From Streptomyces globisporus (GTDB lineage Bacteria > Actinomycetota > Actinomycetes > Streptomycetales > Streptomycetaceae), in assembly GCF_003501885.1 (NCBI RefSeq), contig NZ_QWFA01000003.1, positions 21,414 to 85,413 of the forward strand: a stretch of 64,000 bases of DNA. Direction: 5' to 3'. Of this stretch, positions 1 to 9,391 are shown piece by piece; within the stretch, counting starts at the first letter, position 1; each line of letters begins with the position of its first letter. Made by a program: the position numbers and the translations under genes. The notes below the pieces were generated by a model, which saw only the letters and a program-made list of their open reading frames with translations, did not search any database and was not told where the DNA came from.

Positions 1-434
1 GTGAAACCGGTGGCGCTGACCGTCCCGTTGTCCGAGGCGGCGGTCACCGCGACCCCGCGCGGCACCTTCACCCGGTGCCGGGAGTCGCAGCTGGCGATGC
101 CCCCGCACGTCACCCGGAGCGTGAGGGTGTCGCCCTCCATCTTCCACACGGCGTCGGGCCCGCTGCCGAACATCGCCCACCCGTCGAACTGCCGCTCCAC
201 CTCGACCTGCTCCACATCGGCCGGCACGAGGTCCACGAGACCGTTCTCGGCGTCGACGGTCAGCGTCTTCCCTTCCATGGCGAACGACTTGCGCTCGACG
301 GGGGCGCCGTCCACGTCCGTGCTCCCGCACCCGGTGAGAGCCAGCGCCAGCAACGCCACCCCGCCCCCGAGTGCGAGGGCCCGCCCGGTGCCCCCGGAAC
401 GGGTGCGGGTCGGTGCGCTCGTAACGATGTCCAC
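1..434 (-). CDS. DUF4097-type lipoprotein, C-terminus cut by window edge
   Basis: The reading frame on the minus strand starts at a GTG at 434, preceded by a GGGGA ribosome binding site 8 nt upstream, and runs off the left edge of the window. About 144 residues are visible. They open with a basic stretch, a hydrophobic segment and a lipobox (LTGC near residue 35), so it is exported and lipid-anchored. The region after that, with its run of short beta strands and 'TVDAENGLVDLV' and 'SDNGTVSATGF' turns, resembles the DUF4097 putative adhesin beta-helix family. Function is unknown. The tRNA gene lies divergently about 185 bp away, and nothing else is evident in the gap. Confidence 0.75.
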   Translation of the reverse strand, partial: MDIVTSAPTRTRSGGTGRALALGGGVALLALALTGCGSTDVDGAPVERKSFAMEGKTLTVDAENGLVDLVPADVEQVEVERQFDGWAMFGSGPDAVWKMEGDTLTLRVTCGGIASCDSRHRVKVPRGVAVTAASDNGTVSATGF

Positions 435-619
435 GGTGATCGGTCCCCCAGTGCGTGCGGTGCGTGCCACCGGGCGTCGTTGCCGGTGCACTCAAACCGT
501 ATGCAGCGACGGGCCCCGGCGGGATCCGGCCGGCTACCGTCTCGGGGGTGGGGTTATCCCCCGGTCCCGAACGGTTTATGAGCAGGGCCCCGGTCCATGT
601 ACGCTGTTGCCTCATCCAC

Positions 620-691
620 GGGTGCGTAGCTCAGGGGTAGAGCGCTGCTCTTACAAAGCAGATGTCGGCGGTTCGAAACCGTCCGCGCCCA
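620..691 (+). tRNA. tRNA-Val (anticodon TAC)
   Basis: A full 72-nt cloverleaf can be folded: 7-bp acceptor stem GGGTGCG/CGCGCCC (one G-T pair), D arm GCTC/GAGC, anticodon stem CTGCT/AGCAG with loop CTTACAA giving anticodon TAC, and T arm GGCGG-TTCGAAA-CCGTC. The discriminator base is A and CCA is not encoded, as is usual in actinomycetes. Confidence 0.95.
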
Positions 692-722
692 CAGCGGTAA
701 CTAGCAGGTGAGAGCCTGTTTC

Positions 723-752
723 GGCCCCCCGGTCGTGATCGATTGGGGGGCC
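723..752 (+). terminator. Rho-independent-type hairpin after tRNA-Val
   Basis: An 8-bp stem GGCCCCCC/GGGGGGCC with a 14-nt loop is followed by TTCTC. It lies 31 nt past the tRNA and just outside the 3' end of the convergent gene at 791, so it may stop transcription from both sides. Confidence 0.7.
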
Positions 753-790
753 TTCTCATGTCGGAAGTCCACGAAGATGCCACATGGTCG

Positions 791-1309
791 TCAGGTGGAC
801 TGCGACCGTGTGTCGACGACACGTCCGGGGGCCGACGCGGTGCCGTAGCCGGCGGCGGCCTGCCGCAGCTCGGTGTGGGCGGTGTGGGTACGCTGCCGCG
901 CCGCCTCCAGCCGGGCCTCGATCTCCGGCGTGTAGCGGCCGCCCTCCGGGACGCCGGGGTCGATGTCGCTCAGGTCCAGGGCGCTCCAGGCCGCGCGTCC
1001 GGCCGCCCGGAGCAAGGTCTCGTCGGTGACGGCGAGGGCCAGCCGGTCCCGGGCCTCGGTCACATCACTGCGGGCCTGGTAGAAATCCGCCCGGACGACG
1101 GGGTCCGGCTCGCCCGCCCGGCGGGCGTCCACCCGGAGCCAGTACAGCTGGCGGTAGCGGAGCGCGGCGCTCAGGAGCTGGCCGGTGAGGTCCGCGACGC
1201 GCTCACGGTGCTGCTCGCGCTGTCGGCGCCGGTCGGCCAGCTGCTGGGTGACCGTGACCATGAGTCCGCCGGCGAGGGTGCCTATGACGGCGATCGCGCT
1301 TTCCCACAT
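791..1309 (-). CDS. Small membrane-anchored helical protein, function unknown
   Basis: The 172-residue protein has one hydrophobic N-terminal segment (about residues 3-20) followed by a long charged, mostly helical region rich in Arg, Glu and Ala, then an unstructured tail. This suggests a membrane-tethered coiled coil. Similar short proteins are common in Streptomyces, but I cannot assign a function. Its ATG overlaps the stop of a 22-codon ORF just upstream (TGATG), so translation of the two is probably coupled. It converges on the terminator behind tRNA-Val. Confidence 0.6.
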   Translation of the reverse strand: MWESAIAVIGTLAGGLMVTVTQQLADRRRQREQHRERVADLTGQLLSAALRYRQLYWLRVDARRAGEPDPVVRADFYQARSDVTEARDRLALAVTDETLLRAAGRAAWSALDLSDIDPGVPEGGRYTPEIEARLEAARQRTHTAHTELRQAAAGYGTASAPGRVVDTRSQST

Positions 1310-1377
1310 CAGACGTGATCCCCGTCGGTCTCGCTTCGGTCGCGGTGGTCGGGCTCGAACAGATCTTCATCGGTCAT
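1309..1377 (-). CDS. 22-residue acidic leader ORF coupled to the downstream gene
   Basis: ATG at 1377 with a good ribosome binding site (AGAAGGGA, 10 nt upstream) opens a 22-codon frame whose product is very acidic (about 9 Asp/Glu). Its TGA overlaps the ATG of the 172-residue gene by one base. The position and binding site argue for real translation, either as a tiny protein or as a coupling leader. No homology is recognised. Confidence 0.4.
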   Translation of the reverse strand: MTDEDLFEPDHRDRSETDGDHV

Positions 1378-1471
1378 GGGGTTATCGTCCCTTCTGCCGT
1401 TGACCGTTGGAGGCCGATCCGTGTTTCTCCTGAGCGCGGGCGGCGAACGGCGAAGGACGAGGGGGCAGTTG

Positions 1472-2125
1472 ATGGGCCAGACGCTGGCGGAGATCCTGCA
1501 CGGGGCCGCGTGCGGGCGGTTTCCGGAGACCGACGGGAGGACGACCGTGGTCGCCGCGCCGAGCGGGCGCGACACGGGGGTGATCGCCTTCACCGCGCAC
1601 TCGGTCGTGTTCACCGATGAGGATCCCGAGTGGGTCCACGCGACGCTGGCCGCCCTGGACTGCGATGCGCTGGCCGCGACCATGCATCCGCGCTTCCTGT
1701 CGGCCTTCCTGGAGCGCACCGGGCGGACCACCGACACGATCGACCTCCTGACCGTGGCGTCCTCGCTGCCCGGTGAACCCGGCCTGGAACTGCGGGAGGT
1801 CACCGATCCCGTGCACCCGCGGGTCGTGAGTGCCCGTCGGCGCCGGGACGGGGTGCGGATGTGGGAGGTCGACGGGGGAGTGCTGGTGCTCGGGCGCGGC
1901 GTGGCCGGTCGTTGGGAGGTGGCCGTCGAGCTGGACGAGAACGCCCGGCACCGGGGGCTCGGGCGCGCCCTCGCCACCGCCGCACGGCATCTCGTGCCCC
2001 CGGGCGAACCGCTCTGGTCGCAGCAGGCCGCGGGCAACGCGCGCAGCATCCGGGCGTTCCAGGCCGCCGGATTCCGGCCGGTCGGCTCGGAGGCGCTGCT
2101 CCTCGGCCGTCAGGAGGCGGCGTGA
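1472..2125 (+). CDS. GNAT-family N-acetyltransferase
   Basis: The 217-residue protein carries the GNAT acetyl-CoA motif in its C-terminal half: 'VELDENARHRGLGRAL' (Q/RxxGxG/A loop), then 'NARSIRAFQAAGFRPVGSEALL'. The first 110 residues are a less conserved arm found in the Streptomyces family of this type. Start chosen at ATG 1472 behind GAGGGGGCAG; a longer frame from 1376 has no binding site. The stop overlaps the GTG of the IMPase-like gene by 4 bp, so the two form an operon. The acceptor substrate is unknown. Confidence 0.8.
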   Translation: MGQTLAEILHGAACGRFPETDGRTTVVAAPSGRDTGVIAFTAHSVVFTDEDPEWVHATLAALDCDALAATMHPRFLSAFLERTGRTTDTIDLLTVASSLPGEPGLELREVTDPVHPRVVSARRRRDGVRMWEVDGGVLVLGRGVAGRWEVAVELDENARHRGLGRALATAARHLVPPGEPLWSQQAAGNARSIRAFQAAGFRPVGSEALLLGRQEAA

Positions 2126-2943
2126 TCGGCTCATCCGCGAACCCGACGGACACCGAGGTCGCGGCAGCCGCCGCGCTGGCCGGGGCGGAGGTCGTGCGGG
2201 CCCGTTACGGGCGGCTCCACTCCCGTGTCGACAAGGGCTCCGGGGACTTCGCCACCGACGCCGACCTGGCTGCCGAGGAAGCGATCCTCGACGTCATCCG
2301 TGCTGCCCGGCCCGGGGACGCGGTGCACGGTGAGGAGGGCGGCCGGCAGGGGGCGGCCGACGCGGAGCGGGAGTGGCTGGTTGACCCCCTGTGCGGGACG
2401 CTCAACTACGCCTCCGGTGCCCAACTCGTCGCCGTCAACGTGGTGTTGCGCAACGGCCCGGCCGCCGTGGCCGATCCGTTCAGCGGCGAGGTCTTCCTCA
2501 CCGACGGGGAGATTGCCCGGGTCCGGTCCGGAGCGGGGGGCGGCGAGCGTCCGTTGGCGCCCACGGCGGACACCCGGCTGGTGGACGTGAACCTCGATCC
2601 GCCCTTCCCGAGCGCGCCCGGCTTCCGGGCCGTCGACCTGCTCGCCCACCCCGGGTTCGTCGAGAGCTTCCGCCCGCGCGTCGTCTCCACGACGCTGGCG
2701 CTGGCCTGGGTCGCGGCGGGCAGGCGGGCCGCCTACGTCACGGACGGCGGCGACCTGAGCGGGAGCGTGCACTTCGCCGCCGGGATCGCCCTGTGCCGGG
2801 CCGCCGGCTGCGTCGTCACCGGAATCGACGGCGGCCCGGTCGGACCGGGCGGATCGGGCGGCAGCGGGCTCGTCGCGGCCGCGGACGCGGGGACGCACGA
2901 GCTGCTCATGTCGATGATCGGCGGTCGCGGGCGGGCCGGCTGA
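2122..2943 (+). CDS. Inositol monophosphatase-family protein lacking canonical metal ligands
   Basis: The 273-residue protein has the IMPase fold signatures 'GDFATDADLAAEE' (about 41-53), 'GEEGG' (70-74) and 'WLVDPLCGTLNYASG' (85-99). Catalytic members read DPxDGT at the third motif; here the second Asp is Cys91. The C-terminal W-D-x-A-A-G metal site reads 'VHFAAG'. Two of the expected Mg2+ ligands are therefore missing, so classic phosphatase activity is doubtful and a binding or altered catalytic role is possible. GTG start at 2122 overlaps the GNAT stop by 4 bp with AGGAGG upstream. Confidence 0.75.
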   Translation: MIGSSANPTDTEVAAAAALAGAEVVRARYGRLHSRVDKGSGDFATDADLAAEEAILDVIRAARPGDAVHGEEGGRQGAADAEREWLVDPLCGTLNYASGAQLVAVNVVLRNGPAAVADPFSGEVFLTDGEIARVRSGAGGGERPLAPTADTRLVDVNLDPPFPSAPGFRAVDLLAHPGFVESFRPRVVSTTLALAWVAAGRRAAYVTDGGDLSGSVHFAAGIALCRAAGCVVTGIDGGPVGPGGSGGSGLVAAADAGTHELLMSMIGGRGRAG

Positions 2944-2948
2944 ACCCC

Positions 2949-3572
2949 TCAGATGTGCAGTTCGGGCGGGAAGCCGGTCCAGCGGAGTTCGGCGGGCAGA
3001 TGGCCGGTGTCGTTGTACAGGAGGAGCGCCGGGGGCCGGCCGGGCGCGTAACGGATCACGGTCAGCCCGGCGTTGGCGTGGTTGAGGCCCAGCCAGCGCC
3101 ACTTCGGGGCGTCCAGCGCGGCCCGGACGAGCCAGCCGACCAGGAAGTTGTGGGTGACGAGGAGTTCATGGCGGGGCTCGTCACCCTCGACCGTTCCCGT
3201 GAACCGCGCGAGCGCTTCCTGTGCGAGACCGGGGCCCAGCTCCCGCTCCGCCGCCGGGAATTCGGCCAGTCGGGCGAGCGTCTGCTCGGCCGACTCCGCC
3301 GGCAGCTCCTCCCGCGACGGCAGGTACGGGATGTAGTCACCGGCCGGTTCGGACCGCACCAGGGGAACCCCCGGCAGCTGCTCGCCCACCAGCCGGGCCG
3401 TCTGCTCGGCGCGGGGGAGCAGGCCGTGGTGGATCGCCGTGATCGGGGCCCCGCGCAGCCGCTCCCCGAGCAGGGCGGCCTGACGGCGGCCGGCCTCCGT
3501 CAGCGTGGTCTCGTCCTCGGAGGCCTGACCGTGCCGGGTCACGTACAGATAGCGGGCAGCCGTTGCCGTCAT
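2949..3572 (-). CDS. Histidine phosphatase family protein
   Basis: The 207-residue protein opens with the branch-1 histidine phosphatase motif TRHGQ (phospho-acceptor His14 with Arg13). It has a second Arg in 'LLPRAEQTARLVGEQL' and the distal catalytic His in 'LLVTHNFLVGWLV'. Length and order fit the phosphoglycerate-mutase-like phosphatases of actinomycetes, which dephosphorylate small metabolites or proteins. The substrate cannot be told. It is convergent with the IMPase-like gene, 5 bp away. Confidence 0.85.
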   Translation of the reverse strand: MTATAARYLYVTRHGQASEDETTLTEAGRRQAALLGERLRGAPITAIHHGLLPRAEQTARLVGEQLPGVPLVRSEPAGDYIPYLPSREELPAESAEQTLARLAEFPAAERELGPGLAQEALARFTGTVEGDEPRHELLVTHNFLVGWLVRAALDAPKWRWLGLNHANAGLTVIRYAPGRPPALLLYNDTGHLPAELRWTGFPPELHI

Positions 3573-3705
3573 GGGCGGGTCCTCCGTCGCGATTCATGAT
3601 CGTAGAGACGTCTCCGGGGACGCCGGGCCGGGCCCTGGCGGTTCCGTGGAGCGGGGCGGGGCCGCCCGGGATGCGCGGGGGCAGGGCTCGGGGCACCGTG
3701 GAGGC

Positions 3706-3924
3706 ATGGCCGAGCACCCGCCCGTGATCGTCTATCCGCCTTCCGCGACCGGAGGACGGCGGGTCACCGTGCACGGCCAGATCGTGGGCATGGCGCACGG
3801 GCGGGGCGAGGTGGCCGCACTGCTGCGGGCCGCGGGGTTCGCCCCCGGGCCCGACAAGATCGTCGAGCTGGACCGGCCCGGGCTGATCGAATGGCGCGGC
3901 GGCGACCTCGACACCTGGGGGTGA
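3706..3924 (+). CDS. Conserved small protein, 72 residues
   Basis: ATG 3706 opens a 72-residue frame with a tidy beta-alpha pattern ('VIVYPPSATGGRRVTVHGQIVGMAHGRGE' in two parts, ending 'IEWRGGDLDTWG'). No known domain is recognised. It is followed 4 bp later by the GTG of a small membrane protein, so the pair is probably co-transcribed. A longer upstream frame lacks any binding site. Confidence 0.6.
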   Translation: MAEHPPVIVYPPSATGGRRVTVHGQIVGMAHGRGEVAALLRAAGFAPGPDKIVELDRPGLIEWRGGDLDTWG

Positions 3925-3928
3925 TCCC

Positions 3929-4282
3929 GTGAAGCGTCGTCGAACGGTACGGGAGAGCGCGTCGATCGAACCACCGCCCGGCTATTACGTCGCCGGGGAC
4001 GCCGGGCGCGAGCCTCCCGACGCAACGCAGCGGGCGCTGATCCTGGACTGGGTCGTGAGCCGGCGCATCGCGGGCGGCTGGCGCGTCGAGTCCCGCTCGG
4101 GGAGCCAGGTGGTGCTGGTGCGCGGGCAGCCGGTGAATCATGTGCTGCACGCCTTCCTCACCGTTTTCTCGTGCCTGGTGTGGGGCGTCGTGTGGGCCGG
4201 TCTCGCCCTGGTCAACCGTGTCGAGCGGGAGGCACTCACCGTCGACGCCCAGGGGCGCATCGTCACGGTCGGCGCACCGTGA
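3929..4282 (+). CDS. Small membrane protein, function unknown
   Basis: The 117-residue protein has a soluble N-terminal part (about 1-70) and one strong transmembrane stretch ('HAFLTVFSCLVWGVVWAGLALV', split around residues 72-94), then a short basic and acidic tail. It follows the 72-residue gene closely. No family assigned. Confidence 0.6.
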   Translation: MKRRRTVRESASIEPPPGYYVAGDAGREPPDATQRALILDWVVSRRIAGGWRVESRSGSQVVLVRGQPVNHVLHAFLTVFSCLVWGVVWAGLALVNRVEREALTVDAQGRIVTVGAP

Positions 4283-4436
4283 CCCTTCACCCGAACGGGT
4301 GCGTCCCGCTGGCTGCGCCCGGACGCCGCGAGGAACGTCGGAGCTGATCGGCCCGCACCACCGGGGCAGGTCAGGACAGCAGGCGCCCGGCATCCGTTCC
4401 GGCCGAACCGGTGCCTGTTCCGGCTAAGGAGTCCTC

Positions 4437-4889
4437 ATGTCGCAGTCCAGCACACCCCCGCCCGGCGCCTCGCGCCCCGCCGAACCCCGTCCGGGCAGCC
4501 CGTGGGCGGCCGGGGGAACGGTGTTCGCCGGTGTCCTGCTCTTCGTGGACGGTGTCCTCGGAGTGCTGAAGGGCGTCGCCGGGATCGCCTCGAACGACGT
4601 CTACACCCGGATCAACGACTACGTCTTCAAGTTCAGCGTCACCTCGTGGGGCTGGATCCACCTCATCCTCGGCGTGGTCCTCATCCTCGTGGGCTGGGGC
4701 ATCCTCAAGGGCGCGGCCTGGGCCCGCGGCGCGGGCGTCGCCCTCGCCTCGCTGAACCTCATCGCCAACTTCATGTGGCTCCCGTACACCCCGGTCTGGG
4801 CCATCGTCACCATCGCGATCGACGTCTTCGTCATCTGGGCCCTGTGCACCGACCGGTCGAGCGAGGACGACTGGGCGCGGAGCGGCTGA
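4437..4889 (+). CDS. Four-helix membrane protein of the DUF7144 type
   Basis: The 150-residue protein has a Pro-rich cytoplasmic N-terminus (1-25) and four transmembrane helices: 'GTVFAGVLLFVDGVLGVLKG', 'WGWIHLILGVVLILVGWGIL', 'ARGAGVALASLNLIANFMWL' and 'VWAIVTIAIDVFVIWALCT'. This is the pattern of the abundant actinobacterial DUF7144 membrane family, whose role is unknown. An excellent AAGGAG ribosome binding site lies 7 nt before the ATG. A 12-bp hairpin follows. Confidence 0.8.
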   Translation: MSQSSTPPPGASRPAEPRPGSPWAAGGTVFAGVLLFVDGVLGVLKGVAGIASNDVYTRINDYVFKFSVTSWGWIHLILGVVLILVGWGILKGAAWARGAGVALASLNLIANFMWLPYTPVWAIVTIAIDVFVIWALCTDRSSEDDWARSG

Positions 4890-4922
4890 GCGACCGGCGC
4901 GGGCACCGAGCGCAGGCAGAGC

Positions 4923-4951
4923 GACACCCGGCCGCGGGGCGGCCGGGTGTC
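4923..4951 (+). terminator. Perfect 12-bp hairpin terminator
   Basis: GACACCCGGCCG and its reverse complement flank a 5-nt loop, followed by CGTTG. It lies 33 bp past the DUF7144 gene and 31 bp before the DUF2277 gene, so it separates the two units. Confidence 0.7.
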
Positions 4952-4982
4952 CGTTGTCAGTGGGGCGGTCCACACTGGAGTC

Positions 4983-5207
4983 ATGTGCCGCAGCATCAAG
5001 ACGCTCCGCCCGCCCGCCCTCCCCGAAGAGGCCACCGAGGAGGACATGCGGGCCGCCGCCCTTCAGTACGTACGCAAGGTCTCCGGGTTCCGCGCGCCCG
5101 CCGCGCACAACCGGGAGGTGTTCGACCGTGCCGTCGACGAGATCACCGCAGCGACGATGAAGCTGCTCGCCGGGCTGGAGATACGGGGCGCGTCGCGGGG
5201 CGCCTGA
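4983..5207 (+). CDS. DUF2277 family protein
   Basis: The 74-residue product begins MCRSIKTLRPP, the hallmark of DUF2277, and continues with 'EEATEEDMRAAALQYVRKVSG', a conserved helical body. Function unknown; the N-terminal Cys is conserved in the family. Start chosen at ATG 4983 to match that hallmark. Its last 65 bases overlap the 3' end of the convergent DedA gene. Confidence 0.85.
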   Translation: MCRSIKTLRPPALPEEATEEDMRAAALQYVRKVSGFRAPAAHNREVFDRAVDEITAATMKLLAGLEIRGASRGA

Positions 5208-5808
5208 CCAGGAACGCGGCCAGGGCGCCCGCCACGAACAGGGCCAGCACCGAGACGGCCGTGCCGAACCAGGTCGAGCCCAGCCATCGGCCGCCGAAGT
5301 AGCCGAGCCCCACGCTGTAACCGGCCCAGGCCAGGCCCGCCAGCGCGGACCAGGGGAGGAAGTCCCGCTTCCTGCGGTGGGCGGCGCCCGCGCCGAGGGA
5401 GACCACGGAGCGGCCGGCGGGGGCGAACCGGGCGATGATCACCAGCGCGCCGCCGCCCCGGCTCAGGGCCGCGCCGAGACGTTCCTGCGCGCTGGTCAGG
5501 CGCCGGGAGCGGGCGATGGCCCGGTCCAGCCGGTCGCCCCCGCGCCAGGCGAGCCGGTACGCGACGAGGTCGCCGAGCACCGAGGCGGTGGCCGCGCACA
5601 GGATCAGGACGACGAGCGAGGGGACCTCTCCGCCGGTGCCCTCACCGGCGCCGTTCACGGTGGTGGAGCCCGCCGCCGCCGCCGTGGCGGCCGTGATGAC
5701 GAGAACGCCGCTGGGCAGGAGGGGCAGGAAGACGTCCAGGAGGACGGAGGCGGCGACCACCACGTAGATCCATGGGCTGCTGGTCAGCGCAGCCACACTC
5801 TCCAACAC
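5143..5808 (-). CDS. DedA/SNARE-associated family membrane protein
   Basis: The 221-residue protein has the DedA layout: N-terminal hydrophobic helix with 'LPSGVLVITAATAAAAG', a 'LGDLVAYRLAWRGG' loop (family G-D-x-x-x-Y motif), 'IIARFAPAGRSVVSLGAGA' (the F/Y-x-R-x-x-P-x-x-R/G motif) and two C-terminal helices. DedA proteins act in the cytoplasmic membrane as lipid or undecaprenyl-phosphate transporters. The basic C-terminus overlaps DUF2277 tail to tail. Confidence 0.85.
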   Translation of the reverse strand: MLESVAALTSSPWIYVVVAASVLLDVFLPLLPSGVLVITAATAAAAGSTTVNGAGEGTGGEVPSLVVLILCAATASVLGDLVAYRLAWRGGDRLDRAIARSRRLTSAQERLGAALSRGGGALVIIARFAPAGRSVVSLGAGAAHRRKRDFLPWSALAGLAWAGYSVGLGYFGGRWLGSTWFGTAVSVLALFVAGALAAFLVRRPATRPVSPARRAASSSLR

Positions 5809-6006
5809 CGTCTACGACTCCCCGATCGTGTCGACGCCGCGACGGTCGCAGGGGAGCGGCAGGGGCGGCAGGTTCAGCTGTACAGCGTACGCGTGGGGCC
5901 TCTCCCGAGATCGCCCAGGGCGGGTGATGTTGTGCAGGTCACGTACACCTGACGGCCATGCGCCCGTTAGGCGGGGAGAACGACCGGCACGAGCGAGGAG
6001 CAGCGC

Positions 6007-6822
6007 ATGACGGCATGGATGGTACGGACGGGGCACGGTCCGGCGCACCCGATTTCGGGAGGGCGGCCGACGGCGGGACCCGAGGGCGGCACGGGGTCGC
6101 GGGGCCGGGGGATCTCGCGGGTCCCGGGCGCGCTGGCGGGAGCGGCGGCGCTGCTGACGCTGGCGTACGGAGCGGGCATCGGCGTCGCCCAGGAGTCCGA
6201 CCGCAGCGGGCACGGAACGCAGAGTGCGCAGGGCGCCCACGACGACCCTGGCGGCCACGGCGCCCCCGACGGCTCCGGTGCGCATGACGCCTCAGGAGAC
6301 CACGGCGCACCCGGCGCATCCGCGGCAGACCCGAGCCGCACGGATGACGTCGCCGCCACGGGCGGCAGCTCGTGGATGCGGGCCGCGGGAGTGTTCTCCC
6401 CGCCCGGTTCCTTCGTGCCGTCCGACGCGTTGACGTACGACACCCGGCTGGTGCCGGCCGGTGCCCGGATCGAGATCACCCAGTTCACGGACCCGTCCGG
6501 CACCCGGGTCGGGGCGCGCCTGCACGGGCTCGTGCCCGGCCGCGCGTACGGGATGCACGTGCACACCTTGCCCTGCGGCGCCGACCCGGCCGCCGCGGGG
6601 CCGCACTACCAGCACCGCTCGTCGGCGACCGCGGATCCGGTCAACGAGGTGTGGCTGGACTTCCGGACGGACGAGGAGGGCGACGGGCGCGCGGAGGCCC
6701 TGCACGACTGGAACTTCCGGGAAGGCGGGGCCCGGTCGGTGATCATCCACGACCGGCAGGGAGGTGCGGGGGAACGGGCGGCCTGCTTCACGGTGCCGTT
6801 CGGGCCCGACGTACGGGCCTGA
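6007..6822 (+). CDS. Secreted Cu/Zn superoxide dismutase-like protein
   Basis: The 271-residue protein has a basic N-terminus, a transmembrane or signal segment near residues 42-60, a His/Gly/Asp-rich linker (about 62-115), then a Cu/Zn-SOD-type beta barrel. Copper/zinc ligands are suggested by 'GMHVHTLPCG' (H-x-H), 'AGPHYQH', the Asp-rich 'DFRTDEEGDG' loop and 'VIIHD'. It probably sits outside the membrane. Whether activity is retained is uncertain because the usual zinc-loop spacing is altered. The His-rich linker may bind metal. A strong terminator follows. Confidence 0.7.
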   Translation: MTAWMVRTGHGPAHPISGGRPTAGPEGGTGSRGRGISRVPGALAGAAALLTLAYGAGIGVAQESDRSGHGTQSAQGAHDDPGGHGAPDGSGAHDASGDHGAPGASAADPSRTDDVAATGGSSWMRAAGVFSPPGSFVPSDALTYDTRLVPAGARIEITQFTDPSGTRVGARLHGLVPGRAYGMHVHTLPCGADPAAAGPHYQHRSSATADPVNEVWLDFRTDEEGDGRAEALHDWNFREGGARSVIIHDRQGGAGERAACFTVPFGPDVRA

Positions 6823-6844
6823 CCGAGTAGCACGGCGTACGCCG

Positions 6845-6887
6845 CGGCGCCCCGCTCCCTCCGCGAACTCGGGGGAGCGGGGCGCCG
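6845..6887. terminator. Bidirectional 15-bp hairpin
   Basis: CGGCGCCCCGCTCCC pairs perfectly with its complement at 6873-6887 across a 13-nt loop. It lies between the convergent SOD-like and DoxX genes and can serve both. Confidence 0.7.
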
Positions 6888-6967
6888 CCGTGCGTTTCCG
6901 GTCCCGCCGCGCGCCGGGTCGGCGCCGGAACGCGGAGGCGGGGAGAGCCGGTCGCAGGGGCGGCCGG

Positions 6968-7417
6968 TCAGACCGGGACGGCCGGGGCCTTGTCCCGCCG
7001 CGTCGCGTCCTCGGCGGTGGCCGCCGTGTTCCGCGAACCGAAGAAGCGGTCCAGGGCGACGGCTCCCGGACCGGTGAAGACCAGCAGCAGGAACGCCCAG
7101 CAGAACATCGCCGACGGCTCGCCGCCGTTCTGGAGCGGCAGGAACGCTTCCGGCTGGTGCACCTTGAAGTACGCGTAGGCCATCGAGCCAGAGGCGAGGA
7201 ACGCCGCGCCACGGGTGCCGAGACCGAGGGCGACGAGAGCCCCGCAGACCAGCTGGATCAGAGCGGCGTACCAGCCGGGCCAGGCGCCGGTCTCCGCCTG
7301 GTTGCCGCCGAGCACCCCGAAGAGGGTGGCGGCGCCGTGGAGGGCGAAGAGCAGGCCGACGACGAAGCGGAAGAGGCTGAGCACATACGGCTGCGCCTGG
7401 TTCAAGCGGATGAGCAT
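6968..7417 (-). CDS. DoxX family membrane protein
   Basis: The 149-residue protein has the four-helix DoxX/SURF4 pattern: 'VLSLFRFVVGLLFALHGAATLFG' (in parts), 'WYAALIQLVCGALVALGLGTR', 'AAFLASGSMAYAYF' and 'FCWAFLLLVFTGPGAVALD'. DoxX proteins in actinobacteria associate with redox and detoxification membrane complexes. Start chosen at ATG 7417 because AAGGAG lies 10 nt upstream; a longer frame to 7468 overlaps the candidate iron box. Monocistronic by position. Confidence 0.85.
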   Translation of the reverse strand: MLIRLNQAQPYVLSLFRFVVGLLFALHGAATLFGVLGGNQAETGAWPGWYAALIQLVCGALVALGLGTRGAAFLASGSMAYAYFKVHQPEAFLPLQNGGEPSAMFCWAFLLLVFTGPGAVALDRFFGSRNTAATAEDATRRDKAPAVPV

Positions 7418-7467
7418 GGGGGGTGGGCTCCTTCGGTCGGGGTGGGGACGTGAACCGACTGGGCGCA

Positions 7468-7486
7468 TCAGGTTAGGGAAACCTCA
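7468..7486 (-). promoter_or_regulatory. Candidate DmdR1/DtxR-type iron box upstream of doxX
   Basis: The 19-mer TCAGGTTAGGGAAACCTCA matches the streptomycete iron-box pattern TTAGGTTAGGCTCACCTAA at 14 of 19 positions, with the AGGTTAGG half and ACCT half intact. It lies 51 bp upstream of the DoxX start, where it could overlap the promoter. Confidence 0.4.
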
Positions 7487-7531
7487 CCAGTGCTTGCAAC
7501 TTCAACATTCTGTCGGATGGCTGAAAATCAC

Positions 7532-9286
<1,755 letters not shown>

Positions 9287-9391
9287 GTGGTGCCTCCTCG
9301 CGACGCCGGAACGGATCGGCTCCGTAACGTACAGAACGCCGAGGGGCTGCGCACGGGCCCCGGCGGGAGCGTCAGGGGACCCGCACCGGGA

